Assembly: GCF_030913635.1 (NCBI RefSeq)
Contig: NZ_CP133188.1
Location: 310,001 to 374,000 of the forward strand
Reading direction: 5' to 3'
DNA length: 64,000 nt
DNA from: Sedimentibacter sp. MB35-C1
GTDB lineage: Bacteria; Bacillota; Clostridia; Tissierellales; Sedimentibacteraceae
Below the pieces are notes generated by a model. It made no database searches. It was not told where the DNA came from and worked only from the letters and a program-made list of their open reading frames with translations. The position numbers and the translations under genes were made by a program. Shown one piece after another: positions 17,826-26,871 of this stretch. The first letter of the stretch is position 1, and every line of letters starts with the position of its first letter.

Positions 17826-20800
17826 ATGAGCAGAAACAAAATGATCCAAAAGGCTACAGCTATTGTGCTGTCTGTCATTATGGCTGTAGGCATGATACCT
17901 GTTTCAGCAGCAGCGAAGCCAATTTTGACATCAACGGTGCTTGCCGCAGCAGAGGATGGCGAAGCATCAGATTTAGATGAAAACGATTTAGAGCCTGCTA
18001 ATACGGTCAGCGGTACAGCCATCAGCACTCCTATACCTGCCTTAGAGGGGATGTTTACTTTACTTTCCACCGGCAGCGCAGAAACGCAAGTGCTTGGACT
18101 CGGCACCGAGGAATATCCCCTGCGCATTGAAACAGCAGCACAGCTTGCTGATTTTGCACGGTGTTTGAACAGTGGATTGCTTCCCGACACATTGCCGGAA
18201 CAGTATCATCTGCTGCTGGTAAACGATATAGATTTGTCCGAATATGGTAAAAACTATGATGGAACAAATGGATGGATGCCAATCGGCCTTGACAGCAAAC
18301 CCTTTATGGGAACTTTTGACGGCGGAGGCAAAGTAATTACCGGACTGTATATCAATCGAGACAACACCGATCATGCAGGTTTGTTTGGCAGTATTAACGC
18401 AGGCACAGTGCAAAACCTGATTCTGCCGGATGTGAACGCCAGCGGAAGCCATTTTATCGGAGGCATTGCAGGGGATGTTGTCAATGGCGGCACTGTACAA
18501 AACTGCTCAGTCAGCGGAAGCGTCAGCAGCAGTGGAGGCAAATCTATCGGCGGCGTGATTGGAGCTGTTGAAGGAGGGACTGTGCAGAACTGCGTTTTTA
18601 ACGGCAGTATAAGTGGCAGCGGCATCTTTATAGGCGGCATAGCAGGGGCTGTTGTTGAAGGCGGAACTATGCAAAATTGTATTGTTACCGCCGATGTAAG
18701 CGGCAGTGGCACAGCTGTCGGCTGCGTGTCGGGAGCTGTTATCAATAGTAGCACAGTTCAGGATTGCGCTGCACTGAATCTCTCGATTATCACTACAAGC
18801 AGTAATAATGGTCGAATAGTGGGTGCTTACCACGAATCTATACTTTCAGGCAACTACGCATGGAGCGGAATGATGGTGAACGACCACACCGTATCCAGCA
18901 ACGATGCTGACAGTATAAACGGTGCAGACGCAGATGTAACTGCCATACAAAGCCTGTGGACAGACGGCCCACTAAACACCTGGGACTCATCCCTGTGGAC
19001 ACTTGCCCACGGTAAGCTTCCGGTACTGTCAGATCTGCCCAACCAAAGTGATGCCCTGCCTGTCTATATTACAGGGCTTGCTGGTTTTGGCAGCAGCAGC
19101 GACCCTTACCTCATCAATTCTGCCGCAGATTTAAAATGGCTGGCAGATGCAGTTAACAGCGGTGAAACATTTAGCGGTGAATTCTTTCGTTTAGAAAACG
19201 ATATAGACATTTCTGCCTACGGTGAAAGTTATGAAGACGGCAGGGGATGGACGCCAATTGGAAAAGGCGGCAATGACTTTATGGGAACCTTTGAAGGTAG
19301 TGCCTTTATGGGAACCTTTGACGGTAACGGCAAGACAATCGTCGGACTTTATATCAATCGAGATGATACTGACTATGTCGGCTTGTTTGGTATGATTTAC
19401 AGAGGTATAGTACAAAATCTATTCTTGCAAGACGTCAATATTATAGGGGAAAATCATGTCGGAGGTATTACTGGAAATATTATGTATGAAGCTGTAAAAA
19501 ACTGTACCGTTAGCGGCAGCATCAATGGCTCTAATAGAACTGGCGGCATAGCAGGATCTTCTTACTATAATACGGTTCAAAACTGTGCTGTCACCTGCAG
19601 CATCAATGGTAAATTCGGTTCTATAGGAGGCATAACGGGGAATGCTTTTTCTAGCACAATTCAAAACTGCATAAATACCGGCCGTATCGGGGCTTTTCAA
19701 TATGTTGGAAGCATTGTGGGGATAGCTCGCAACAGTACAATAAAACACTGCGCCGCATTGAACCCATCTATCAACTCCAAAGACAGCCTTGTTGGACGTG
19801 TGGCAGGTTATGCTGGGTCATCCACCCTATTAGACAATTACGCATGGAGTAGCATGACTGTTAACGACGGCACTGTATCAGGAAGTGCATCCGGAACAAA
19901 CGGAGCTGACGCAAATGCCACAGCCATCCAAACACTGTGGATTTCCGGCGGGTTGAACACTTGGGATTCGTCAGTGTGGACTTTGGCAGAAGGCAAGATG
20001 CCGGTGCTCACCAGTTTACCCGGACAGATAGATTCCCTGCCAGCATATATTACAGGACTCGCTGGTTTGGGCAGCAACAGCAGCCCTTACCTCATCTATT
20101 CTGCAGATGACTTAAAATGGCTGGCAAATATGGTAAATAGCGGAGAAAAATTCAGCGGTAAGTACTTTCGCCTAGAAAACGACATAGATCTTTCGGCATA
20201 CGGTAAGGACTATAACGGCGGAAAGGGATGGATGCCTATTGGGAATGATTCTTATAACGACTATGTATTTGGCGGTCATTTCGACGGAAACGGACACATA
20301 ATTAACGGTCTGTATATTAACAACGAAAGGAATGATGCCTCAGGACTTTTTGGAAATGTTGTAAATGGATCAATTAAAGGGCTTGAAATGATAAATGTCA
20401 ATATTACAGGCGGTGACTATGTTGGCGGTATAGCAGGCTATATTAATGGAACGTTACAGAACTGCCGCACAGCGGGCAGTATATCCGGCGTTTACTGCGT
20501 CGGCGGAATAGCAGGTGCCTGTGAGGGTCTGGTACAAAACTGCGTTAGCAACTCCAGCATCACTGGTAGCTACAGTATTGGTGGTATTATAGGAACTGGC
20601 TTAAGTTCAATACAAAATTGCATCAACACCGGAAATGTCAAAGGCGACAGCGATGCCGGAGGCATAGCGGGGTATGTATATACTATCAGCGATATTGAAA
20701 GTTCTAAAATAGAAAACTGCATCAACACCGGAAGTGTTACATGCAGCGGTGAAAACGTCGGAGGTATAACAGGGACTATTAATAACTTCACGATACAAAA

Positions 20801-23651
20801 CTGCATGGTAACCGGCAGTGTCATCGGATACAAATATGTGGGGGGCATAGTAGGAGGTACATACACTGTCGGCCACATTCAAAATTGTGCTGCTTTAAGC
20901 ACCTCCATAAGTGCTACCGGCAGCTATTTAGGACGTATATCTGGTTCGATGGTCAACCTAACTAATAACTATTCTTTTATAAATATGAAAGTAAATGGCA
21001 GCAGAATATCTGACGGAACACCAGATAATAACGACGGCGAGGGAGCAAGTACCGCTTTACTTTTTACAACTTCATTTTGGCGGGATGCGCTAGGCTTTGA
21101 CGAAACAGCATGGAACATCTCAAACGGCCGGCTGCCATATCTATCTGCTTTTCCCGAATACGCTCCGACCCTTTATTTGGAAGCCTATACTTTTCCGGCA
21201 GCAGATTCAAGTGATATTACCCTGGACGCTCAGCCTACACTGCTCCTAAAATCGTCCTCAAGTCATTCGGTGGATTTAACTGCCTCCGGCTCTTTCAAGG
21301 ATACGGCATGGCCAAATCTTGTATGGGAAGCCTCAGACGGAATCCTTAATACGGCAGCGGACACATATTCATCAAAGCTTACCGTACCTGCCGGTTTTGC
21401 CGGCACTATTACGGTAACGGCAAAGCCATCCATGTTTCCCTCTTTGCCGGGCAAAAAAGCAGTAATACAGGTTAACGGTGATTTGGAGGGAACAGTAAAC
21501 GTAAGCGGTGTGTTCAGATACGGACAGACGCTCATTGCTATGCCGTCTATTACATCACCCGACACCGGAAAACTATCCTATCAGTGGATGATGGACAGCG
21601 CTCCTATAATCGGAGCAAACAATGTGGACTATGAACTGACAGCAGAAGATATCGGCAAAATTGTGTCTGTAGTTGTTACGGCACAAAATTATACAGATAA
21701 AATACAATCTGCGGGACAAACGGTACTGCGGTCAGAAAATTCAGCAATACCCAGTGCTCCTCAGCTTGAATCAAAAACTGAAACCAGTATTGCGCTGAAA
21801 TCAATAGCCGGATATGAATACGCCATTCTTTCGGCAGGAAGCGATACTGCTTTGCTTGGACTTTCAGATGCGTTCCAGAATAGTCCTTTGTTCACCGAGC
21901 TGGCAGAGGGAACCTCCTACGATCTGTACCAACGCATTGCAGGGACAGAAATAATAGAGCCTTCTGCATTCAGCGAAAAGCTCACAATTACTACGGACAT
22001 TCCTCTGGTAACGTCAAAAACCATAAAAACCCCACCGGTTAAAATAATGCCGGAAAAAAGCCCCGGCCAGCCTGTAACGGCAGCGGTCCCTATTACAGCT
22101 ATATATGGGCAAAACGGCACTGCAATTGCATCTATCACAGATGGAGCTATACTCCACGCCATTGCCAAAGCACAGTCCAATGCAAAAATGCAAAGCAAAA
22201 TTGCCAATGGCATTGCCGTAGAATTGGATATCACAACGCAAAATAGCGCAACCTCTCTGACAGCAAAGCTGACACGAAGTTCTTTGAATAGTCTTGTCAG
22301 CGCAGCTGTAAAAAACTTTACCGTCAACAGCCAGCTTGTATCGGTAGGTTTTGATCAAAAAGCATTACAGGAAATTCAAATACAAACCAGCGGAGATATA
22401 ACTATCAGCATTACCCCGGCACGGAACCTTTCTTCCCACGCACATACCATGATAAATGCAAGGCCGGCTTATGACATTACAATCAGTTATATTAAAAACG
22501 GCAGCCCCATTACAATTTCATCACTAAACGGCGGCATTGCAACTATTGCAATTCCTTATATTCCGGAAAGCAACGAAGCAGCAGGCTATCTCTATGGCGT
22601 ATATGTAGATGACAACAGTAACGCCATACGCATTTACGATTCCGCTTATGATTCAGATACAAAAGCGATGTTAATTTTCTCAGGGCACCTATCCATCTAC
22701 GGCATAGGCTATACTGCACCAAGTGCTAAATTTACCGACATCAGCACCCATTGGGGCAAGGAATCCATTGACTATGTAGCCGGCAGAGGACTGCTATCCG
22801 GCACCTCAGAAACCACATTCGATCCTAAGAGCACCATGACGCGTGGAATGCTGGTAACATCCCTGGGCAGATTAGCAGGTGTAGATCCAAAAGCCTTCAA
22901 TACAAACAGTTTCTCCGACGTAAAGGCTGACGGCCCATTCCGACCATACATCGAATGGGCATATAGCGAAGGTATCGTGCAGGGCATCGGCAATCAGCAG
23001 TTCGCCCCTGACCGCGCCATCACCCGCGAGGAAATCTCAGCAATCTTTGCAAACTATGCAAGGGCCACCGACTACCAGCTGCCCGTCATTCGTGAAGCAG
23101 CGTCCTATATGGACACTGCCAGCATCGACAGCATGTATAGAACAGCAGTGACGGCTATGCGGCAAGCAGGAATCATGACAGGCAGCAGCGGGAATAATTT
23201 TAATCCCAAATCCGGTGCCACGCGCGCGGAGGTTTCTACAATGCTTCACCGTTACATAAAGCTGACCGTAAATCCTGCAACTGCCAACAGCTGGTCACTG
23301 AACGATGCCGGACAGTGGTTCTGCTACAAGGATGGCAAAGCTCTCACCGGAACGAAAACTATCGATAAAACAAGGTATTTCTTCAGAGCTGATGGCACTC
23401 TAAAAACCGGATGGGTAAAATACAGCGATAACTGGCTTTATTTTTCCGGAAATAAAATGCTTACAGGCTGGCAGAACATTAAAAGCGACAATTTGAAAAA
23501 GACATATTACTTCGATACATACGGCAATATGGTATCAGGCAAGTGGATGCATATAGACGATAAATGGTATTACTTTTACGACGACGGCTCCCTTGCCAAA
23601 AGCACCAAGGTTGGCAGCTATGAAGTAGACGAAAATGGTGCCAGAAAATAA
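17826..23651 (+). CDS. Giant surface protein: GLUG repeats, Ig-like, SLH and choline-binding-type repeats
   Basis: The protein of about 1941 aa has a signal peptide (ATAIVLSVIMAVGMIPVSAA). Three large blocks of about 330 aa follow (DNA about 18.07-21.15 kb). Each opens with a SADDLKWLANMVNSGEKFSG-like segment, then FRLENDIDLSAYG, GxFDGNGKxIxGLYIN and many GLUG motifs (xGGIAGxxxxxTVQNCxxxGSI), a right-handed beta-helix-type adhesin fold. Ig-like or stalk regions occupy about 1120-1290. Three SLH domains (from FTDISTHWGKESIDYVAGRG to ATRAEVSTMLHRYIKL) and C-terminal GW/CW-binding repeats (TGWVKYSDNWLYFSGNKMLT) end it. It should be exported and anchored to secondary wall polymers. The ATG at 17826 has TGGAGGA upstream; the in-frame ATG at 17805 lacks one. 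GC content is clearly above that of its neighbours. Confidence 0.9.
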   Translation: MSRNKMIQKATAIVLSVIMAVGMIPVSAAAKPILTSTVLAAAEDGEASDLDENDLEPANTVSGTAISTPIPALEGMFTLLSTGSAETQVLGLGTEEYPLRIETAAQLADFARCLNSGLLPDTLPEQYHLLLVNDIDLSEYGKNYDGTNGWMPIGLDSKPFMGTFDGGGKVITGLYINRDNTDHAGLFGSINAGTVQNLILPDVNASGSHFIGGIAGDVVNGGTVQNCSVSGSVSSSGGKSIGGVIGAVEGGTVQNCVFNGSISGSGIFIGGIAGAVVEGGTMQNCIVTADVSGSGTAVGCVSGAVINSSTVQDCAALNLSIITTSSNNGRIVGAYHESILSGNYAWSGMMVNDHTVSSNDADSINGADADVTAIQSLWTDGPLNTWDSSLWTLAHGKLPVLSDLPNQSDALPVYITGLAGFGSSSDPYLINSAADLKWLADAVNSGETFSGEFFRLENDIDISAYGESYEDGRGWTPIGKGGNDFMGTFEGSAFMGTFDGNGKTIVGLYINRDDTDYVGLFGMIYRGIVQNLFLQDVNIIGENHVGGITGNIMYEAVKNCTVSGSINGSNRTGGIAGSSYYNTVQNCAVTCSINGKFGSIGGITGNAFSSTIQNCINTGRIGAFQYVGSIVGIARNSTIKHCAALNPSINSKDSLVGRVAGYAGSSTLLDNYAWSSMTVNDGTVSGSASGTNGADANATAIQTLWISGGLNTWDSSVWTLAEGKMPVLTSLPGQIDSLPAYITGLAGLGSNSSPYLIYSADDLKWLANMVNSGEKFSGKYFRLENDIDLSAYGKDYNGGKGWMPIGNDSYNDYVFGGHFDGNGHIINGLYINNERNDASGLFGNVVNGSIKGLEMINVNITGGDYVGGIAGYINGTLQNCRTAGSISGVYCVGGIAGACEGLVQNCVSNSSITGSYSIGGIIGTGLSSIQNCINTGNVKGDSDAGGIAGYVYTISDIESSKIENCINTGSVTCSGENVGGITGTINNFTIQNCMVTGSVIGYKYVGGIVGGTYTVGHIQNCAALSTSISATGSYLGRISGSMVNLTNNYSFINMKVNGSRISDGTPDNNDGEGASTALLFTTSFWRDALGFDETAWNISNGRLPYLSAFPEYAPTLYLEAYTFPAADSSDITLDAQPTLLLKSSSSHSVDLTASGSFKDTAWPNLVWEASDGILNTAADTYSSKLTVPAGFAGTITVTAKPSMFPSLPGKKAVIQVNGDLEGTVNVSGVFRYGQTLIAMPSITSPDTGKLSYQWMMDSAPIIGANNVDYELTAEDIGKIVSVVVTAQNYTDKIQSAGQTVLRSENSAIPSAPQLESKTETSIALKSIAGYEYAILSAGSDTALLGLSDAFQNSPLFTELAEGTSYDLYQRIAGTEIIEPSAFSEKLTITTDIPLVTSKTIKTPPVKIMPEKSPGQPVTAAVPITAIYGQNGTAIASITDGAILHAIAKAQSNAKMQSKIANGIAVELDITTQNSATSLTAKLTRSSLNSLVSAAVKNFTVNSQLVSVGFDQKALQEIQIQTSGDITISITPARNLSSHAHTMINARPAYDITISYIKNGSPITISSLNGGIATIAIPYIPESNEAAGYLYGVYVDDNSNAIRIYDSAYDSDTKAMLIFSGHLSIYGIGYTAPSAKFTDISTHWGKESIDYVAGRGLLSGTSETTFDPKSTMTRGMLVTSLGRLAGVDPKAFNTNSFSDVKADGPFRPYIEWAYSEGIVQGIGNQQFAPDRAITREEISAIFANYARATDYQLPVIREAASYMDTASIDSMYRTAVTAMRQAGIMTGSSGNNFNPKSGATRAEVSTMLHRYIKLTVNPATANSWSLNDAGQWFCYKDGKALTGTKTIDKTRYFFRADGTLKTGWVKYSDNWLYFSGNKMLTGWQNIKSDNLKKTYYFDTYGNMVSGKWMHIDDKWYYFYDDGSLAKSTKVGSYEVDENGARK
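18070..21150 (+). repeat. Three tandem coding blocks of about 1 kb in the surface protein
   Basis: Similar DNA recurs at about 18.07, 19.07 and 20.05 kb: a GLxGxGSxSxPYLI entry, KWLAD/N, the LENDID segment, GLYIN and repeated GGCATAGCAGG-type GLUG codons with CAAAACTGC (QNC). Inter-block identity must be measured by alignment. Confidence 0.7.
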
Positions 23652-23670
23652 AATAGTCATTAGACATAAA

Positions 23671-23713
23671 ACAGTGCACAGACTGAATTTCACCATTCTG
23701 TGCACTGTTATTT
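23671..23713 (+). terminator. Terminator after the giant surface-protein gene
   Basis: ACAGTGCACAGA (23671-23682) pairs perfectly with TCTGTGCACTGT (23697-23708), followed by TATTTTTC. Confidence 0.92.
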
Positions 23714-23732
23714 TTCACTTTTAATTTTCACA

Positions 23733-24296
23733 CTATATACTGCTAATAGAAGCCTGTTGTCTGAAGCCTTCTTCTGTCATCGTCCTTATATTAAAACCTG
23801 CTATTATTCCTTCACAAATTATTTCTGCCATTTCATAAATAAGTGAGAGCCTCGTATCCTGTACAAGGTCATGGAAATCCCTGTCGCTGGAATCAACAAC
23901 TCCTATAATTGAAACATCACCTATTTCAGGCAGTATTTTTCCTATTCCCTTTCCCGGAGTGATAGACCCTTCTCTAACCTCAATAACTCCTTGATTTTTT
24001 TTATTGCTTAAGCATGCGTCTATTGCAATGATTTTATCATATCTTTTCTTCTTTATTGTTTTTACATAATCATTTATATTCACTGCATGAACAGGTTTGT
24101 CAAGAGTTCCGTATATGTCCGCTGATATATTTTTTTTTGACAGCAATGTTCCTGTCAGCGGCCCTAAACTGTCAACAATGCATTTATCTGTACCAATACA
24201 TACTATTGCTGAATTATTGTTAATCTGTTCCCCCAGGTAATGACCTATCTTAATTGCGGCGAAACTGTTCTTGTAATGAACTTCTATTGGATTCAA
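23733..24296 (-). CDS. yyaC: YyaC-family spore protein (DUF1256, germination-protease-like fold)
   Basis: The protein of about 187 aa contains IVCIGTDKCIVDSLGPLTGT, AIDACLSN and EGSITPGKGIGKILPEIGDVSIIGVVD, the hallmark blocks of YyaC/DUF1256. Its fold resembles the spore protease GPR. It is found only in spore-formers, and its role in sporulation is not established. For the start I prefer the TTG at 24296, six bases after GGGGGTG, a close match to GGAGGTG. The ATG at 24311 and TTG at 24329 lack ribosome sites. The GGGGGTG is one arm of a 10-bp inverted repeat (24300-24342) that could mask it. Confidence 0.88.
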   Translation of the reverse strand: MNPIEVHYKNSFAAIKIGHYLGEQINNNSAIVCIGTDKCIVDSLGPLTGTLLSKKNISADIYGTLDKPVHAVNINDYVKTIKKKRYDKIIAIDACLSNKKNQGVIEVREGSITPGKGIGKILPEIGDVSIIGVVDSSDRDFHDLVQDTRLSLIYEMAEIICEGIIAGFNIRTMTEEGFRQQASISSI

Positions 24297-24299
24297 AGG

Positions 24300-24342
24300 A
24301 AACACCCCCATTTTTAATAGTATATACAAAGAGGGGGTGTTT
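24300..24342 (-). promoter_or_regulatory. Inverted repeat covering the yyaC ribosome site
   Basis: AAACACCCCC (24300-24309) and GGGGGTGTTT (24333-24342) are perfectly complementary over 10 bp with a 23-base loop. In the minus-strand transcript the arm nearest yyaC contains its likely ribosome site. It may be the terminator of the DUF975 gene or a translational switch. Confidence 0.5.
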
Positions 24343-24352
24343 CATTCCTTAT

Positions 24353-25141
24353 TTAATTGTCATCATTTCCGAAATCATTATCATGATCATTGTAATTATA
24401 ATAGTCAATGGTGTCATTGAAATAATTCGTATCTCTCTTCAAATTCAAATCCTCATAATCACAGAATTCAGACTCAAGAGCATTCTTTCTTAGAACTAGG
24501 TAAAGATGTGCTTCTGTTGTATAAGCATATGGGTTTACAAAAAACACACCTATTAAAAAAGCAAGTATTCCAAGCAAATACCACCCTAAAAATGACAAGT
24601 CCAATACAAAGCTGTCAAATTTATTTCCATCCATCATTTTTCTGCTCAGAGTTATTGCTTTATCAGCTCCTATGTTTGGATTGTCCGCCAAAATGTAAGG
24701 AACCATTCTGTATGAATATGCTTTTATAATTCCCGGAATTAAAAGCAACAGAGTCCACAAAAAAGAATATATACCTCTAAGCAGCATGGTAGCTATAATT
24801 CCCTTGTAATTTGAGCCATCAAAGGCATAGCTGTAACAACCGTCCGTATTTTTTGCCTGGGCAAGCTGCACAAAATATTTTCTAGAACCCACTTCCAGCG
24901 AGTATCCCAGAAGGAGCCTGTACGCTATAGCTAATATAGCTAACGCGCCAACAATAATTAATGCATCCGGGTAACCTGAAACATATTCTCCTACTCGGTC
25001 ACTCACCGGCCCCGAACTTCCTCCGCCTCCGCCGTCTCCGCCTGTAGCCAGCACAAGAACCATGCTTATCCAAAACGCCTTCCAGTAGTTTCCTTTAAGC
25101 GATTCTCTTGCCGATGACTTAAGCTCTGCTCTCGTCCACAT
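24353..25141 (-). CDS. DUF975 family membrane protein
   Basis: The 262-aa protein begins MWTRAELKSSARESLKGNYW, the diagnostic N-terminus of DUF975. It has about five hydrophobic segments, the LLRGIYSFLWTLLLLIPGII block with IKAYSYRMVPYILADNP, and a glycine-rich external loop (GGDGGGGGSSG). The C-terminus ends in an acidic Asp/Asn tail (NYNDHDNDFGNDDN). Function is unknown; the family is common in Bacillota. It is upstream of yyaC by 11-57 bp depending on the start used there, so the two could be co-transcribed. Confidence 0.85.
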   Translation of the reverse strand: MWTRAELKSSARESLKGNYWKAFWISMVLVLATGGDGGGGGSSGPVSDRVGEYVSGYPDALIIVGALAILAIAYRLLLGYSLEVGSRKYFVQLAQAKNTDGCYSYAFDGSNYKGIIATMLLRGIYSFLWTLLLLIPGIIKAYSYRMVPYILADNPNIGADKAITLSRKMMDGNKFDSFVLDLSFLGWYLLGILAFLIGVFFVNPYAYTTEAHLYLVLRKNALESEFCDYEDLNLKRDTNYFNDTIDYYNYNDHDNDFGNDDN

Positions 25142-25229
25142 ATTATACCTCCAATAGTATTTTAAACATTATACCACACACTTACATTGTATGCCATAAT
25201 ATGTTTATTTTTACAAATTATTTATATAA

Positions 25230-25258
25230 TTGACACAGACAAATAAAACCAATATAAT
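25230..25258 (+). promoter_or_regulatory. SigA promoter of the YczE-like gene
   Basis: TTGACA (25230-25235), 17-base spacer, TATAAT (25253-25258): a full consensus vegetative promoter 30 bp before the ATG at 25288. Confidence 0.88.
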
Positions 25259-25287
25259 AAATCCATTATATTTGAAAGTAAGGTGTT

Positions 25288-25962
25288 ATGGTGGAAAATT
25301 ACTTGAAAAAGGTCGCCAGGCTTTTGTTTGGATTGTTTCTTTATTCGATGGGACTTACAATGTGCATTCAGGCTAATGTAGGTCTCGCTCCTTGGGATGC
25401 ATTCACTATGGGTATTTCAAACGTTACAGGAATATCATACGGCAACGTAAGCATATTGACAGGAGTTGTTATATTAATAATTGTTGCAGGATTTATGGGC
25501 GAAAAAATAGGCATAGGCACAATTTTAAACACGCTTCTGATAGGTTTAATGGTAGATATAATGCAGTCTGTAAAGCTTATCCCTTTTATGACCAACTTTA
25601 TTCTCGGAACGCTTATGCTATTGCTGAGCCAAGTAGTAATAAGCTTCGCTACATATTTCTACATAAGCCCCGGTTTGGGCTGCGGTCCACGTGATACTCT
25701 TATGGTTGCAATAGGCAAGCTGCTTCCAAATGCACCTATCGGTGCAATACGCGGAACTATTGAAGGCACAGTACTTCTCATAGGTTTTCTTTTAGGTGCA
25801 AAAGTGGGACTTGGAACCGTTATTGCGGTGTTCGGAATTGGGTTTATACTTCAATATACATTTAAATTATTGAAGTTCGACATAAAATCCGTAATCCACG
25901 AAAGTATTTTTAAAACATTTGGCAATATGAAAAAAATCCTCCAGGCCTCGCAGTCAGAATAG
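25288..25962 (+). CDS. YczE/YyaS/YitT family membrane protein
   Basis: The 224-aa protein has five or six membrane segments. Typical motifs are FGLFLYSMGLTMCIQANVGL and APWDAFTMGISNVTGISYGN near the N-terminus, then SPGLGCGPRDTLMVA and PIGAIRGTIEGTVL. The family is uncharacterised; one B. subtilis member affects surfactin production. It is expressed alone from a consensus promoter and ends in a good terminator. Confidence 0.85.
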   Translation: MVENYLKKVARLLFGLFLYSMGLTMCIQANVGLAPWDAFTMGISNVTGISYGNVSILTGVVILIIVAGFMGEKIGIGTILNTLLIGLMVDIMQSVKLIPFMTNFILGTLMLLLSQVVISFATYFYISPGLGCGPRDTLMVAIGKLLPNAPIGAIRGTIEGTVLLIGFLLGAKVGLGTVIAVFGIGFILQYTFKLLKFDIKSVIHESIFKTFGNMKKILQASQSE

Positions 25963-25965
25963 CAT

Positions 25966-25998
25966 AATGCTCCGATTTAATTTCCGGAGCATTTTATT
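25966..25998 (+). terminator. Terminator between convergent YczE and HD genes
   Basis: AATGCTCCG (25966-25974) pairs with CGGAGCATT (25985-25993), followed by TTATT. Confidence 0.85.
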
Positions 25999-26653
25999 AT
26001 TTATACTCTTTGCACTTCTTTAAAAATAATAATATATTCTGTTTTTCTTTTTCAATATCAGGCTTTTTTCTTCCTATTCTGTCGCATAAGCCCAACAGTG
26101 CAACTTCATTCACATCCGTATCTTTCTTCATATTTTCTATATCAGCAAATGGCATATCCTTCACAACATGAAGTATCTGCATATGCCATCTGATAAGCGA
26201 GCACACCTTGTCAATAAATTTATCATCTGTGGTAAATTCTTTTAAGAATTCTCTTGCCATGGCAGCACCTATTTTTTCGTGATCATACGAAGTTATTTTT
26301 CCGTTTCTGTTTTTTGTTGTAGGCGTCTTTCCAATGTCATGCAAAAGAGCTGCCCACATAAATACTCTGCTGTCACTGCTTCTATGTTTTTCTTTTGCGG
26401 CATAATCGACTACAAGCATTGTGTGGTTCCACACATTACCCTCCGGGTGATGGACAGGAGACTGCTCTGTAGTTTTTAAATCCCAAAGCATGTTAAACGG
26501 ATAGTTTTCAAATGCAGGAGCATCAAAAATACTGTTAAAATATTCTGACGGCTTGCTGTCCAACAGCAAATGGTTGTTTATTTCAAACATCATCAGTTCC
26601 TTGATTTCCACATTATAAATATCATAATTAATTTTTCTTTGCTTAAGTTGCAT
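25997..26653 (-). CDS. HD/HDIG domain phosphohydrolase
   Basis: The 218-aa protein has an HD superfamily metal site: NVWNHTMLVVDYA, ALLHDIGKTPT (the HD dyad in an HDIG-like motif), ITSYDHEKIGA and a C-terminal RWHM histidine. A nucleotide or phosphoester is the likely substrate; similar HDIG proteins act on the 2',3'-phosphates of RNA or on nucleotides. The ATG at 26653 follows AGAGGT; an internal ATG (MFEINNHLLL) is an alternative start 20 codons in. Cytoplasmic. Confidence 0.82.
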   Translation of the reverse strand: MQLKQRKINYDIYNVEIKELMMFEINNHLLLDSKPSEYFNSIFDAPAFENYPFNMLWDLKTTEQSPVHHPEGNVWNHTMLVVDYAAKEKHRSSDSRVFMWAALLHDIGKTPTTKNRNGKITSYDHEKIGAAMAREFLKEFTTDDKFIDKVCSLIRWHMQILHVVKDMPFADIENMKKDTDVNEVALLGLCDRIGRKKPDIEKEKQNILLFLKKCKEYK

Positions 26654-26796
26654 ATAATACCTCTGATAATTTTAATAATATTTTATCTTTCCACCCCACT
26701 TTTAAAATATACGGTTCTAAAATTGGCAGTGAGACCAGAAAGTTTTCACCGATTCAATAAAAATTAAGTTAAATGTTTTTTATATGACACCGGGGA

Positions 26797-26825
26797 TTGA
26801 CGTGCAATTAAAATAATTCTATTAT
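26797..26825 (+). promoter_or_regulatory. SigA promoter of the 2-hydroxyacid dehydrogenase gene
   Basis: TTGACG (26797-26802), 17-base spacer, TATTAT (26820-26825). Confidence 0.7.
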
Positions 26826-26871
26826 ATAAGGTAGAGTTTTGCAAATAATAAAAACAGAAAGGACGATAAAT

